Shown here: positions 15,301 through 25,175 of the stretch, in pieces
Numbering within the stretch: position 1 is the first letter of the stretch
Layout: the number at the start of each line of letters is the position of its first letter
Assembly (NCBI GenBank): GCA_916610825.1
Contig: OU744446.1
Location: 13,450,538-13,514,537 of the forward strand
Direction of reading: 5' to 3'
Origin: Haliclystus octoradiatus
Lineage: Eukaryota; Cnidaria; Staurozoa; Stauromedusae; Haliclystidae
Length of the DNA stretch: 64,000 nt
The notes under the pieces: generated by a model
Seen by the model: the letters and a program-made list of their open reading frames with translations, nothing else
Told to the model about the DNA's origin: nothing
Databases searched by the model: none
Translations under genes and position numbers: made by a program

Positions 15301-16107
15301 AGTAGCCTATAAGTTGTTTATCCACACTTTATTTAACCCAGCCTAAACCCAATTGAAGACTAATAATTAAGTAATTAAGACGACATTGCTCTATCAAAGG
15401 CGCTCTTCTATTTCTAGAGGAGTGGCTCTTTTTTCTAAGAGCAGTGACTGTAAATACTCTCTATTAACCTGTTAAGTCACGACACTGCAGATTAATTTGA
15501 ACAGATTTCATGGCAGATGGGCCTCATCAGCGCTGCAGCTACTCACAGTGTAATTTTTTCTGGACCATTGCATCCGCCAATCCTTAGATGGTACTCCTTT
15601 GATGTTTTAGATAAATCTTATGCTGCATACAGAAATTTATTTGAAAATTTATCACAGAACATTTGTTTGTGTTATGTTCAATTTCATGTGTCTATCACAC
15701 TAATTAGCCTAGGCCTACTTGGACAAGTTTGGAATTGAAGATATTTCTCAAAAACGTAGGCCTAGGTCCATCTGTTTTTTTTTGAGAATCTGGATCCTTC
15801 TTAAAGGTTACAGACTAAGTTGCAAGCAGTCCATAGCATTTCAAAGTCTAAATATTTTTGTCTCACCTGCTGAGCCCCTTACGCCATTCAAGATCTGCAT
15901 AGGCTGGTGGGTAGGTGCTTGTATGACTGCCACTGCTTGTGTCCCAATCGGCAAACCAGAGACAAGCTTACTAACAACTGTTGGTTGTGATGTGGCAACC
16001 AACGTGCCTGGATGATGTACATATGATGGAGGGATACTACATTGTGAAGATGTTGATGTGCTAACCCACGCAACACCGTTTACTTGCTTCTGAAGATCAT
16101 CAATCAT
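124..16107 (-). CDS. GREB1: GREB1/GREB1L orthologue, 5' half (8 exons, continues past left edge)
   Basis: Minus-strand gene built from eight exons: 16107-15867, 12145-11924, 11476-11117, 10252-10154, 8658-8527, 5961-4351, 2977-2818, 375-124. Every junction has GT..AG and matching phase, giving about 1025 codons in one frame. Recognised by recall of vertebrate GREB1: the stretch from CQAGGEL through [30 protein letters not shown] to the WKG motif matches closely and in order, as do the NEVFW and IYFGIKEF segments further on. Family knowledge: GREB1 is a nuclear, hormone-responsive protein in vertebrates, with a permuted SF2-helicase-like module and a C-terminal glycosyltransferase domain reported to O-GlcNAc-modify the estrogen receptor. 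Here only the N-terminal part and the Walker B side of the helicase module are present; the Walker A segment and glycosyltransferase lie beyond position 1. The start at 16107 is the first ATG after an in-frame stop a few bases upstream. A noncoding or short coding exon further upstream cannot be excluded. Confidence 0.95.
376..2817. other. GREB1 intron between exons G and H
   Basis: No further exon is needed: phases match and the protein is collinear with GREB1. Contains the hAT-MITE fragment at 2248-2555 and a TAGCCTG-like end near 760; otherwise nothing recognisable. Confidence 0.6.
2248..2555. repeat. Fragment of the CAGGGTCCG hAT-MITE family
   Basis: Opens CAGGGTCCGATAAAACAT and closes with TTCTATTGAACCCC; the inner part (CTTCTGAATTTGTGCTAGC, CTCAGTCCCGGAATCC) matches the intact copy at 59948-60426. 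No target duplication seen, so an old copy. Confidence 0.65.
2818..2977 (-). CDS. GREB1: GREB1 exon G
   Basis: A 160-bp exon, phase 1 in and phase 2 out (ATTGTAG acceptor, ATAG|GTAAAT donor). It encodes STKPTDDKF...MIYFGIKEF and [15 protein letters not shown], matching the GREB1 segment that follows the NEVFW motif (KKYFGLSEF in vertebrates, from recall). Confidence 0.92.
3164..3405. mobile_element. Short MULE-like MITE with TAGCCTG ends
   Basis: Inverted ends TAGCCTGCGAGCAGACTC and GAGTCTGCACGCAGGCTA, extended by AACAGTAGAGTCTGCG / GCAGGCTCTACTGTT. Flanking 9-mers GTAAACAAG and GAAAATAAG match at 7 of 9. Lies in a GREB1 intron. Confidence 0.75.
4040..4180. repeat. Dispersed repeat shared with 15478-15620
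   Basis: Both copies have CACGACACT.CAGAT, GCAGATGGG.CTC, GCAGCTACTCACA.TG and TCTGGACCATT in order. Both lie in GREB1 introns. Confidence 0.6.
4351..5961 (-). CDS. GREB1: GREB1 large exon F, helicase-like module (Walker B side)
   Basis: A 1611-bp exon of 537 codons (TTCTTAG acceptor, ACAA|GTGAGT donor, phase 1 to 1). It opens with a GREB1-type PVMLLCQNN...LPTNISD segment, passes through a Ser/Asn/Thr-rich stretch, then a conserved part with [13 protein letters not shown], a coiled-coil-like [13 protein letters not shown] segment, [10 protein letters not shown] and YVLSYGNWP. Near the end, [10 protein letters not shown] (about residue 830) occupies the Walker B/DEAH position and [16 protein letters not shown] the motif III (SAT-like) position. 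Catalytic Glu is Gln and SAT is TAV, so ATPase activity looks doubtful, as in the vertebrate family where this module is also degenerate. It lacks internal stops over 1.6 kb and is certainly coding. Confidence 0.96.
6460..6530. repeat. Dispersed repeat, inverted copy at 30138-30220
   Basis: CGTCTGATGAACGCAAAG, GAGTAACAGAAAAGGCTTTT and GCCTCATCTTTG reappear as reverse complement near 30138-30220. Confidence 0.6.
6985..7052. repeat. Fragment of the CAGGGTCCG hAT-MITE family
   Basis: One end only: CTGAATTTGCTCTAGCCTTC through TTTTGTCGGACCCTG. Confidence 0.55.
8030..8189. mobile_element. TTCATGAAC-rich MITE (CCCCTGTGAAAAA ends)
   Basis: Ends CCCCTGTAAAAAAG and TTTTTTCACAGGG; inside, eroded TTCATGAACNGTTCATGAAC palindromes. 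Member of a family with several copies in this window, mostly in DSCC1 introns. Confidence 0.65.
8527..8658 (-). CDS. GREB1: GREB1 exon E with KRIKVE motif
   Basis: A 132-bp phase 1-1 exon (TATCCAG acceptor, GAGAG|GTTAGT donor) encoding [17 protein letters not shown] followed by a serine run. KRIKVE combines a small basic cluster with a canonical SUMO-acceptor consensus (hydrophobic-K-x-E). Any modification is inferred from the motif only. Confidence 0.85.
8757..9064. mobile_element. Short MULE-like MITE with TAGCCTG ends
   Basis: Inverted ends TAGCCTGTGTACCAGCC and GGCTGGTGTGCAGGCTA continue through GTCTGTGAACTAA. Flanks CTAAAATCA and CTCAAATCA agree at 8 of 9 bases. Lies in a GREB1 intron. 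Confidence 0.82.
9438..9568. mobile_element. PIF/Harbinger-like MITE, palindromic, TTA target duplication
   Basis: 131 bp: CACTATGAAATTTTAAA ... TTTAAAATCTCATAGTG with several inner TTTTCAGTAC/TTTCAGTATA repeats, flanked by TTA (9435-9437, 9569-9571). Lies in a GREB1 intron. Confidence 0.78.
10154..10252 (-). CDS. GREB1: GREB1 exon D
   Basis: A 99-bp phase 1-1 exon (TATCTAG acceptor, AAAG|GTAACT donor). It completes the conserved WKG(T/S)E segment and gives a basic TRKRNLP stretch followed by a Met/Pro/Tyr-rich linker. Confidence 0.88.
11117..11476 (-). CDS. GREB1: GREB1 exon C, conserved N-terminal domain
   Basis: A 360-bp phase 1-1 exon holding the most conserved part of the window's GREB1: [68 protein letters not shown]. 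The CxxC pair (about residue 220 of the model) could bind metal, though this is inference. It is the strongest single piece of evidence for the family. Confidence 0.95.
11924..12145 (-). CDS. GREB1: GREB1 exon B with duplicated splice donor
   Basis: A 222-bp phase 1-1 exon between TTTTCAG and GTATGT. It encodes a disordered Ser/Pro-rich linker ([10 protein letters not shown] to CFEPG). A 16-bp direct repeat places a second CCAG|GTATGT donor exactly 16 nt downstream. Only the first donor keeps the frame into the next exon. Confidence 0.88.
12236..13190. repeat. Direct repeat pair in a GREB1 intron
   Basis: About 12236-12345 and 13084-13190 share GACTTATCAGCTCATTTT-like, TAGTCTAGTCATATGA and AGAACACC...TTCAGATATATC in the same order; spacing 0.85 kb. 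Confidence 0.7.
15212..15275. repeat. Fragment of the CAGGGTCCG hAT-MITE family
   Basis: One end only: CTGAATTTGCTCTAGCCTTC, then TTTTATTGGACCCTG. Confidence 0.55.
15478..15620. repeat. Dispersed repeat shared with 4040-4180
   Basis: Partner of the copy at 4040-4180, same orientation; not assignable to a known superfamily. Confidence 0.6.
15867..16107 (-). CDS. GREB1: GREB1 exon A (putative initiator exon)
   Basis: Encodes about 80 residues starting MIDDLQKQ, rich in Ser, Thr, Val and Pro and of low complexity; ends in phase 1 before GTGAGA. An in-frame TGA lies 6 nt upstream of the ATG, and A is at -3. A weak acceptor (TCTTCAG) inside the first codons would make it an internal phase-0 exon instead. 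The start is therefore inferred, while the exon's 3' part is fixed by phase. Confidence 0.7.
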
Positions 16108-17031
16108 TTTTCAAAACTTTTAACAGCATGATTACATAGTATTAGCATCTAAAAAGATTGTAAATGCAGTCAAAAATTTTAATTTGATACAATTTAGCCT
16201 TATAGGCTCAACATCAGTTAGAAGAACATTAATTTGCAGTGACTGAGCAAATGTGCAGACATGGGAAATCAAATTCAGAAAATAGCCTGAAATCAAGGAT
16301 ATCTGGATTATTTGTGATGAATTTTATTGGCAAAAAGGCAAAATCTTCCGCTCAAGCAAACCTTCTGTGAACATACATTTTTCAGATAAACGTTTGAGTA
16401 ACTGTAAGCTACTGACATAAAAACGTGAAATCAAAATTTTATTTTTCATATATTTTCAATTATTTTAGTTTTATATCCAGCATTTTGCTTTTTTGCTTTT
16501 AAAAGTCTGAAGATTCTCATGTCTGATGTGTGATGTTCAAATAATAAAATATCACAACTTTACAAATTTATGTTGATCATTTTTTTCATGACAATGATCA
16601 TTCTAAATATGTGTAGCCTAAGTCAAGTAAGCTGGAATGATCGAAATCTATTGAAACATTTGATATAGAGGAACGACTTTAACATTCATGCTATATGTTT
16701 AATAACAATTACAAAAAAATGTTGAAAATTAATAAGTGAAATATGGAAGCTGGTTAGCAAATCAAAATCAAAAAAATTTACGAAATTTATCTTGCGATGT
16801 TATAATATCAAAGGCATTACTAACTAAAATGTTTAAAAAAGGTTTACCAGAACTAACTCTAGGGTCTTATCGTTAAGACTCAAATAGAAATCAAAAGAGC
16901 CTGGGACTAGTTCCGGTAAACATTTAAAAATGTTTTTAAGCTCTAATTAGTTCAGAATATAATTGTGAACAATTGTAGACTATCTATTTCCAGTAACTAA
17001 CTCATAGCCAAAGTATCCCTACGATTGGTTG
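16108..17031. other. Region upstream of the GREB1 start
   Basis: No CpG-rich or TATA-like promoter stands out; only the palindrome at 16825-16945. The GREB1 promoter may lie here or, if there are leader exons, further right. Confidence 0.4.
16825..16945. repeat. Imperfect palindrome upstream of GREB1
   Basis: AATGTTTAAAAAAGGTTTACC and CCGGTAAACATTTAAAAATG bracket CTAACTCTAGG/CCTGGGACTAG. MITE-like; no ends defined. Confidence 0.5.
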
Positions 17032-17269
17032 CAGGGGCGGATCTAGGGGTGCAAAAGGAGCGCTTGTACCCCTTCGTAATTTCAAAATGACGTCATCACT
17101 ATTTTTATTAGAAACCCAAAGAAAAATGAAAGTTTTCAATCAGGCGAAAATTTGAGATGGGAGGACTTTTTATTTTTGTGAATCCTTTTCTAAAAGATGC
17201 GGATCTTGTTTTAATCAAAGTTGATTGTTTGCTATGAAAGCATGACGAATCATTTTTATCAAACCTTTT

Positions 17270-17620
17270 GCTTGGAGCGGCTTTGATCAAATGAGCCCCA
17301 TCATATGCAAATGAGTTTGTTTTAATACAAAAGAAGCTTTGAAATTCAGTCTGCTGAATGGAGCGGCTTGGTAACTTCAAATGAACCCTATCATATGCAA
17401 ATGAGCAAGCTCTGATACAAAAGAAGCAAGGCTTTTCTGCATTGTGATTGGCGCGGCTTAGATCACTTGCACCCCCTCATATGCAAATGAGTTCTCTTGA
17501 AACTACACAAGTGATAAAATTTTGCTCAGATCTGTATTCTGGTTAGAGCGATTTTACAACATCAAATGAACTCCCTCATATGCAAATTAGCTTGATCCGA
17601 ACCATGACAAAATTACTCTG
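17270..17620 (+). repeat. Four-unit tandem array with ATGCAAAT octamers
   Basis: Four degenerate units of about 86-99 bp, each with GAGCGGCTT-like and TCATATGCAAATGAG-like words. ATGCAAAT lies at 17305, 17395, 17481 and 17580. The octamer is the POU/Oct consensus; function here is unproven. Confidence 0.75.
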
Positions 17621-17687
17621 AACCAGGAAAGAAGCTGAAATCCAGATTAATCTGTTCTTTACCACTGCCTGCATTTCAGAAATCATC

Positions 17688-17756
17688 ATGGCGGACTTTC
17701 AACTAACATTGGAGGCTGAGCAAGCTGTTTTAGCATTTTTCGTTGAGAATGAATAG
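17688..17756 (+). other. Short ORF in the hAT-like element (22 codons)
   Basis: ATG in good context (ATCATCATGG) opens a 22-codon frame MADFQLTLEAEQAVLAFFVE.., stopped by TAG. After the stop the same frame runs about 36 more codons with acidic, protein-like composition. Possibly the eroded start of a transposase or a captured exon. Not recognised. Confidence 0.3.
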
Positions 17757-17994
17757 AACCTGGAAGTTATTTATGAAGAAATTATGTGTGAAACGTGCTT
17801 AATGCATTTTCTCTCTTCTGGGAATCTGGTGAACGTTACGATTTGATAGATGATAAGTTGTATCGGAATAGAAATTCAGAAATATATTTAACCTAGGCCT
17901 ACCAAAGTCGTTGAAAATCTGTGAAAGGAAAGCAAAGATGCGCCACCTTTTGCTCCATGGTATCAAATTTCATAGATGATTTATTTCATGTTCT

Positions 17995-18240
17995 GTATTC
18001 CCTCAACCTTTTATTCGACTATTGGTTTGTTTACACTTTCCTTGTGTATATATATTTGGTTGTACATTAGCCAGAACGCCACATTTTGATTTAAAATACG
18101 AATTATGAAATGAAATCTATCAACCTTCCTTCGACTGTTGGTTTATTTACACTATCCATGTGTTTATATATTTTGTTGTGCAAGCCAGAATGCCGCGTTT
18201 TGGTTCAAGGTAGCCTACGAATTATGAAATGAAACCTGAA
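17995..18240 (+). repeat. Tandem duplication of about 120 bp
   Basis: Two neighbouring copies share CCTTCGACTNTTGGTTT-like, TTTACACT, AGCCAGAA and ACGAATTATGAAATGAAA words in the same order. Confidence 0.7.
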
Positions 18241-19027
18241 GCTCTTGGTTGTTTTGTATACCCTCAACCTTTCAGTCTGTAACCATAATGTACGTCTTTA
18301 TATATACTAACTGCATATTCATGTTGCCTTGATATTTTATAAACTTTGAAAATTACAATCAAAATCGAGTGAAAAAGTACATCGATTTTCAGATCATAAT
18401 TTGTTTACATCTTACCACATTTAGCCAGTTTTGACGATGCTGTTTCATTCAGGAGCATATGCAAAACATTTTTAGGGACAAAAATTGCTAGTAAACTTGC
18501 AGATAGGAACAAAACAGTAGCTAATCAAGTAATCAAGTTCATATTGCCAGTAATAAACGCTGTTGTATTTTCGTGGGTTTTCCCTGATATGAGGGTTTGA
18601 CGTCACACTTCAAAGAACCAATCAAATCGCTCGGATTTGATATATCATTATAAAATCAGCCAATTAATAAATTAATTTTTTTTTCGGTATTTGTATTTTC
18701 ATAGCCATTACAACATATTAAAACAATAAAATCAACATGTAAAATTTTGACGCACATCCCCTATTGATTAGGTAATTCCAGATTGGAATCTTATGCATAT
18801 CCATTATGCAATGCCTGTACAGAAAATTAGTAAAGCAAGAACTTGATAGTCTATTCGACACAGGTATAGTTTATCAGTTTTCTTCATAATTAATGAATTT
18901 TCTAATTCAAAATTCTACAGTAATTTGCTCTCTGTGGGTCTATAACTCTATTTTGCTATTTTGTACTTGTAGATCAAACAATCAATGCATTGATAAATTT
19001 GATCAAAGTGGAATGAAAACCAGAAAG

Positions 19028-19764
19028 CAGTGCCGGATTAACCCATAGGCGGTTTAGGCGGCCGCCTTAGGCCACAGATAATAATAGGCCTCCGGAAATT
19101 ATGAAAAAAAAAAAAAAAAAATGAAAACACCAAAAAAATTGAAAAAAAAGTATTTTTGTGGTCTCTTATGAAATTCTCATATTTTAAACTACAGTAAATA
19201 CATGTGTAATTCAATTTTATCTACAATCCATTGGTCACATACATTCATACAGAAATTGATCAAATTGTTTACAAAGGTCAAGATTTAATTGTCATAACGA
19301 TTTTGAATTTCCTTCCTGTCTCATAATTTGGTGACAGCATTGCTATTTCGAGATCAAATTACACTTGCTATTCAAGGAAAACAATCATTGACAATAATAA
19401 CACATTGTTATTAACCACACATGATGACTTGTAACTTCCTGTTGTGAAAAAATGATCCCAAAAAGATCGTGTTGCCATGGCAACGACCGATCGAAGCGGC
19501 TCAAATAAACTGATACAACAAGTAAGTTGACTTTAGAATGGGAAGGACATTCATTCCATACATTCTATTACAGTAATACTGTATTTATACTAAAAAAGTT
19601 TTATTCCTAAGAGAGTGATTGTCATTGCTCATATAAAAGCAGAATAAAGAGGGAGACCAACAAACAGTATAATTATGTTATTTTCACCAAATTTCCGGAA
19701 AAATTTTTTTAGGCCCCATATTAATCAATCGCCTAAGGCCACTGATAATATTAATCCGGCACTG
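19028..19764. mobile_element. hAT-type nonautonomous element (nested)
   Basis: Inverted ends CAGTGCCGGATTAA and TTAATCCGGCACTG, extended imperfectly by GCCTTAGGCCAC/GCCTAAGGCCAC. Flanked by the 8-bp duplication CCAGAAAG (19020-19027, 19765-19772). 737 bp, no coding potential, with an A run near 19105. Confidence 0.88.
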
Positions 19765-21481
19765 CCAGAAAGTGAGTTCTATACTAATTGACTAATGTTT
19801 ATATCATAAGCATGCAATGAATATAGATATATGTATATCAAATTTCAATCACTTCTGAGAACAATATAGTTTATAAAGTGAAAATATTACTGTAGGCCTA
19901 TATGATTAATTCACATTTCTAAAATTATCAGGCCCACTCTTTAACAAATGCTTGCTTTATCGGGGACACTGTTTAAAGTAATTAGGATATATATGCTAGG
20001 ATTAGCCAATCAATTTTCAAGTAGAATAATAAAAAAATCAATCAAAATGTAACAATTTATTTGACACTGTAAATTAATTAAATATCAATAATTGTTAACT
20101 GAATTAATTGTTTCCCATTTAGAAAATGCCATGTTAAAGACTGTGAAAGCCTTAACTGCCTATCCTGCAAAGTGCCTCTACCTACAGTCTCCTTGAACTG
20201 GTGATATGATGACAATATAGGCCTACACAATATACAAGTAGCAATTTATACAAAAATGGAAATCCAATGAAAATGTCCATATAATAGATAGTGACCAGTT
20301 ACTACTAACATTTATGTTTATCTTCTTTAGGAGAAAATAATTTGTATGGGTATGACAATGTGTCATCATCATCGGAATGAGCATGGAGAACGTTTCTAGT
20401 TGCCAGCATATATATGAAGAACTATACAAGAACAAATTATAAAGTATAATCACAAAAAAGAAATTTAGTTAACTTTGAATAATTCTGTATTTTATTAGAT
20501 GAACTGATATATTGTAGGCCTATTCATTCTATTTTGTCAGTATTATATTTATGAAATTTAATTATGTTCTGTCTTTCTTTGCTGCTTGACATAGCAAACA
20601 TGTATAATATTATAATCGGAAGAACGAATAATATCGGGCTAATAATCGGGCTAGTATACCAGGCTACATTCCTTTCGAAATTGATAGGATTTTCACAGGC
20701 TTTGCACAGAAACTTCACATAAATGTAACAGTAATCCCACAGGAAATTTACTTAAAAATAACATAAAATTTACAGAATGATCACATGAAAATGAGCCTGT
20801 GACAATCGACCTTCTCACGGGTTATTAACATATTCAAACTCTATTTGAATTCCGCAGGATATTCATACATTTAAATTCATAGTGTATTGTCTATGGAGGA
20901 GAATATTTTTATGTAGCTGCCCCCATCATTGGATCAACGTACCTGGAATATTGAGAGCTTCCTGTACATTGATGAATTCAAAATCAAACTAACAATTAAT
21001 ATTTTTTCTAGAGCTTATTGATTTTTTCTATGGCAGGTTAGTCATCAGTCTATTTTCTTTTTTTTAGGTTGAATCACACACACGTTTATTATTCAATCTG
21101 TTATTATTAGGCCTACTATAGTATTATAATTATAACTATTATACTTTTATTATTGTAAAGCCCTTAGAAATGCTATATCGGCGTTATATAACATTATGTT
21201 ATTAATTATTAGTAGGCTTATATATTTTGAGACAATTCAATTTCTTATGGATATCATATCTGAAACTATTGTCATTTGCAATTTGATTTTTAAGACCAAT
21301 AAATTGGGTTTATAAGAGTTTTAAGAGCTTTAAATTTTCAAAAATTTTAGGGGGCATGCCACCAGGCCCCCTAGATGGTCAGGCCTCGCTCTGTTCTGCC
21401 CCAGGGGGCTATGCCATGCCCCCGTAAGGCTAAATTATTGCACCCCATGAGATTTTTACTGCATCTGCCCCTGATTGGTTG

Positions 21482-23192
21482 GTTTTTTCTATGGACTATA
21501 CTACTACACAGATTGTAGATTTGCAGACAAAAGATAGTTCAAGCCACAGGGATGTAGGTTTGAACTTTCACTTACTGGCAATCTCCAAAACAAAAGGGGT
21601 TGAATATCAAGATCATGTTGAGATATATAGTTGAAGTAGTAAATATACAGTGGTAGGCCTGTATAAATTCAAATTCGAAAACAATAAACCAAGCCAATCC
21701 TTGCTTTTTAATTTAATAAATTCAGATTTTTATTTTCCTTACATAATATACAAATGCCTTTAAAATACTATACTCGAACTAACTGAAAATGTCAGTATAC
21801 ATTTTGAAACCAAAAATAGATAATAAAACTACCGTAACAAATTGTTTACGGAAATGCGTTAATTGTCGGCAGTTCTAAACGCAATATAGATTTTGGATGA
21901 AAAGCAAAAGGAAGTGAGAGGCCTAATTGTTGAACAAGACTTTGGGCACATCGGGAAATTTCAACCAGTCGCGTAGGAATTAGGGGAAATCTAATTGTAA
22001 AACTCGTTCGTAGCAAGCATTAACTGAAATTACATTACGTTTTTCTGGAAACAAAAAAACTTTGTAAATTATTTGTGAACCTCGAAACAAATATGTAAAT
22101 ATCAATTGACGAGGAACAATTTCGATTGGATTGGCCCACATTCTGTTCCACTAATTATCGCATAGGCCGATCTTTAACAGGACCAGAATATAAAATGATA
22201 TACGTAGAAACAAAAATATTTGATCAAACTTGAAATAATATAAATAGACACATAACGTTTACGTTTGATATATTTTATTGATGCCTCCTCTCCATCCGTC
22301 TGAGTCGAGGTGATTGCTTTTCGATTATTAGAACATCCGAAAGTTTGGGTTATAACATAAGTCACAACAGCATACTATAGGCAGTAAATACAGTATGATT
22401 CATGTCAATAAACTATCAAAATTGTCCAATATGTAAACTATGATAGAATAGTTGTTATTTACTGAATCATGTTGATAAAAATATGTTTTAAAATATGTAA
22501 AGGGCTAGCCTTTGTTCCGCAACACTGCAGACCAAACTTACGGTTTCTCTTCATATAAGGATGTAAACAATATAATTCCATCCTAATAAACACATACCAT
22601 ATCACCAAATACTACTTTTAATGATATCACTTAATGTAAGATATCGATGTAGATAAAATCCAGTCCAATTTATAGCTTTAAAATGACGTGAAAATAGTCT
22701 AAAGCAGACTTGAACGAGAACAGCGTTCGAGAAGTCAGAAATGCGCAAGGGTCTGTTAATTTGAAACTATTTGGCGCATAGACCAGGTGCCAAATATGGT
22801 CTGCGCGATCCTTGTTTAGCCTGTTTTTGTGTCTCGTCGACTTTACTAGTAGTCCGTGATGTCATATCAATAAACCTGTTTGATCTGCGCTGATGTTCCT
22901 TTGTTCTGGAAGCACGTGAACAGAACAGACCAGGAACAGACATCACTCACGCAGACATACTTCTAGTAATTTTACAGCTGCGCAGACAAAAGGACAAAAG
23001 AATGCCATTCTGCGAAAGGAACAATGCGATCTAACCTAACCATAGACTTCCAGCTAACAGTCTAACCGTGATCTAATCATTGGATCTAACTGATGCGTAA
23101 TTCGCACGGAATAAAAATAGGCGATTATATTCGAAGGAAAGTCTGTCTGAACAAATCTTTCTAATGTAATCTGCTATTAGATAAACACAAAT
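21482..23192. other. Intergenic sequence between the hAT-like element and the ATT microsatellite
   Basis: No gene seen. About 22690-23040 is less AT-rich, with TGCGC and CACGTG words, and is a possible distal GREB1 promoter. No transcript evidence can be read from sequence. Confidence 0.4.
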
Positions 23193-23716
<524 letters not shown>

Positions 23717-24012
23717 TCATGATGGTATATCAGGCAATGTAAAAAGACAGAGTTCAAAAGTTACATATGAATATTTATATAAAAATCTAAATAATTTGTC
23801 TATTCAATTTATCGGAACGGTAGTGTACTTTTGAACTATAGCAAACAATAATTACAGGAGATATATTTTAGCACAAGAACTAATTACGGATATACGATAC
23901 AAACACAGTGAAATAACAGTCACAATCAAAAATGTTTCTTGGTATTGTTGATATTGTTCTTCCATTCTCTGTACATTGACACCAAATAAAGCAATGAGGT
24001 ATTCCCTCCAGA

Positions 24013-24059
24013 GCCATCTATTTACATAGATGTAAATCTATTGTAAATAGATGGCTCTG
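24013..24059. repeat. Short hairpin with 18-bp arms
   Basis: CAGAGCCATCTATTTACA and TGTAAATAGATGGCTCTG around an 11-bp loop. Confidence 0.8.
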
Positions 24060-25063
24060 ATTCCCTCCGGTCTGTAAATATACCACATCATTGAGACTCC
24101 AATTAAGAACAACATCCAATAATCTTCGTACAACATCCAATAAATAAGTAAACTATATACGACGACAACATTTATATCTCCAGTTGTAATTGATAATTAT
24201 TTGTCGCATCTCCCAAGTCACTTGGAAAAGTGTAGCTGACTATCACGATTAATAAATGTCTTCGTAAAGGTTTAATTGACATGAATTTCATGATGGTATA
24301 TGCGATAGAAAACACATAATAATTGCAACATTTTCGATTTAATCTAAAATCATCTTCAGGCAATGAAAAAAGAGAGAGTTCAAATGTTACATGAATATTT
24401 CATATTACACCATTCTTGATACACATTTTGTATGAACTTTTCAAGAAAGTTTCATGAACTATTCAAGGAAGAGTGGAGTAGACAATTCCGTTTTGATGTG
24501 AGCATGATCTGAACTGATTCCTATGGAGCAGTTACAAATATTTTACTCTAGAATATGAATGGATGTACACAAACAAATACTCAATGGAATTTGAAATTAA
24601 AGCTGAAGATAAAAATAGAATCAGAATAAGATTCAATTTATCAATTTATCTGTTACTATATAAATGACTATTGTTTAATATCATTATTATATTGCTTTGC
24701 CAAACACCATTGAGCATGCTATTTACGATGTTTTGACATAAATACATTTTAGCAATAAATCTATATACAGTAGCATTATATTTACACTTGATTTCTCCAG
24801 GCAGTGATTTAGGTACTGTTTGTATCACATTAACCTACACAATAATAGAGTATATGATATCTTGGGAGTAACTTCATACGGTTTGATAAAAGTATAAGGG
24901 GTAGGTGCCAATTTTGAGTGACTTCCAAGGCTGACAATGCTAAGAATACTTAGGGTATTAATTGTTGGTAAGGCAAGTATTTTAATAAAATCACCACTTC
25001 CCGTCTCCATGCTTTCTCAGTTATTCTTTCCCCTGAGATAGTGCGTGGCATGTGTACCGATGA

Positions 25064-25175
25064 CTATAGTAACGGTTGTTTTGTTGTATATATTTTATTT
25101 CCAAGGGGATCAGTTGAACAACGCGTATATTTTAGTAGTAATGCATTGATGGATAATCCAGGCGAAACAGCACCG
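25064..25175 (-). CDS. DSCC1: DSCC1 exon 13 (terminal, with stop)
   Basis: Starts after TTTTGCAG in phase 2, encodes GAVSPGLSINALLLKYTR...PLL and ends at TAG (25066-25064). A minus-strand ATTAAA lies about 80 bp downstream (near 24980) and may serve as the polyadenylation signal. Confidence 0.93.

Larger units (their letters stand above)
12146..15866. other. GREB1 intron between exons A and B
   Basis: 3.7 kb, AT-rich, with the 12236/13084 direct repeats, the 15212 hAT fragment and the 15478 dispersed repeat. I see no exon here. Confidence 0.6.
17032..21473. mobile_element. hAT-like composite element, 8-bp target duplication
   Basis: Begins CAGGGGCGGATC and ends in the matching inverted GCATCTGCCCCTG, flanked by ATTGGTTG on both sides (17024-17031, 21474-21481). 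An 8-bp duplication with CAG..CTG ends is typical of hAT transposons. About 4.4 kb, no transposase frame left. It contains an octamer-site tandem array, a 120-bp tandem duplication and a second hAT element. Confidence 0.7.

Noticed and set aside
20940-20985. Possible extra GREB1 5' exon (GAAGCTCTCAATATTCCAG between AG and GTACGT)
   Set aside because: Splice-like borders only; no similarity to GREB1, inside a hAT-like element, and nothing requires it.
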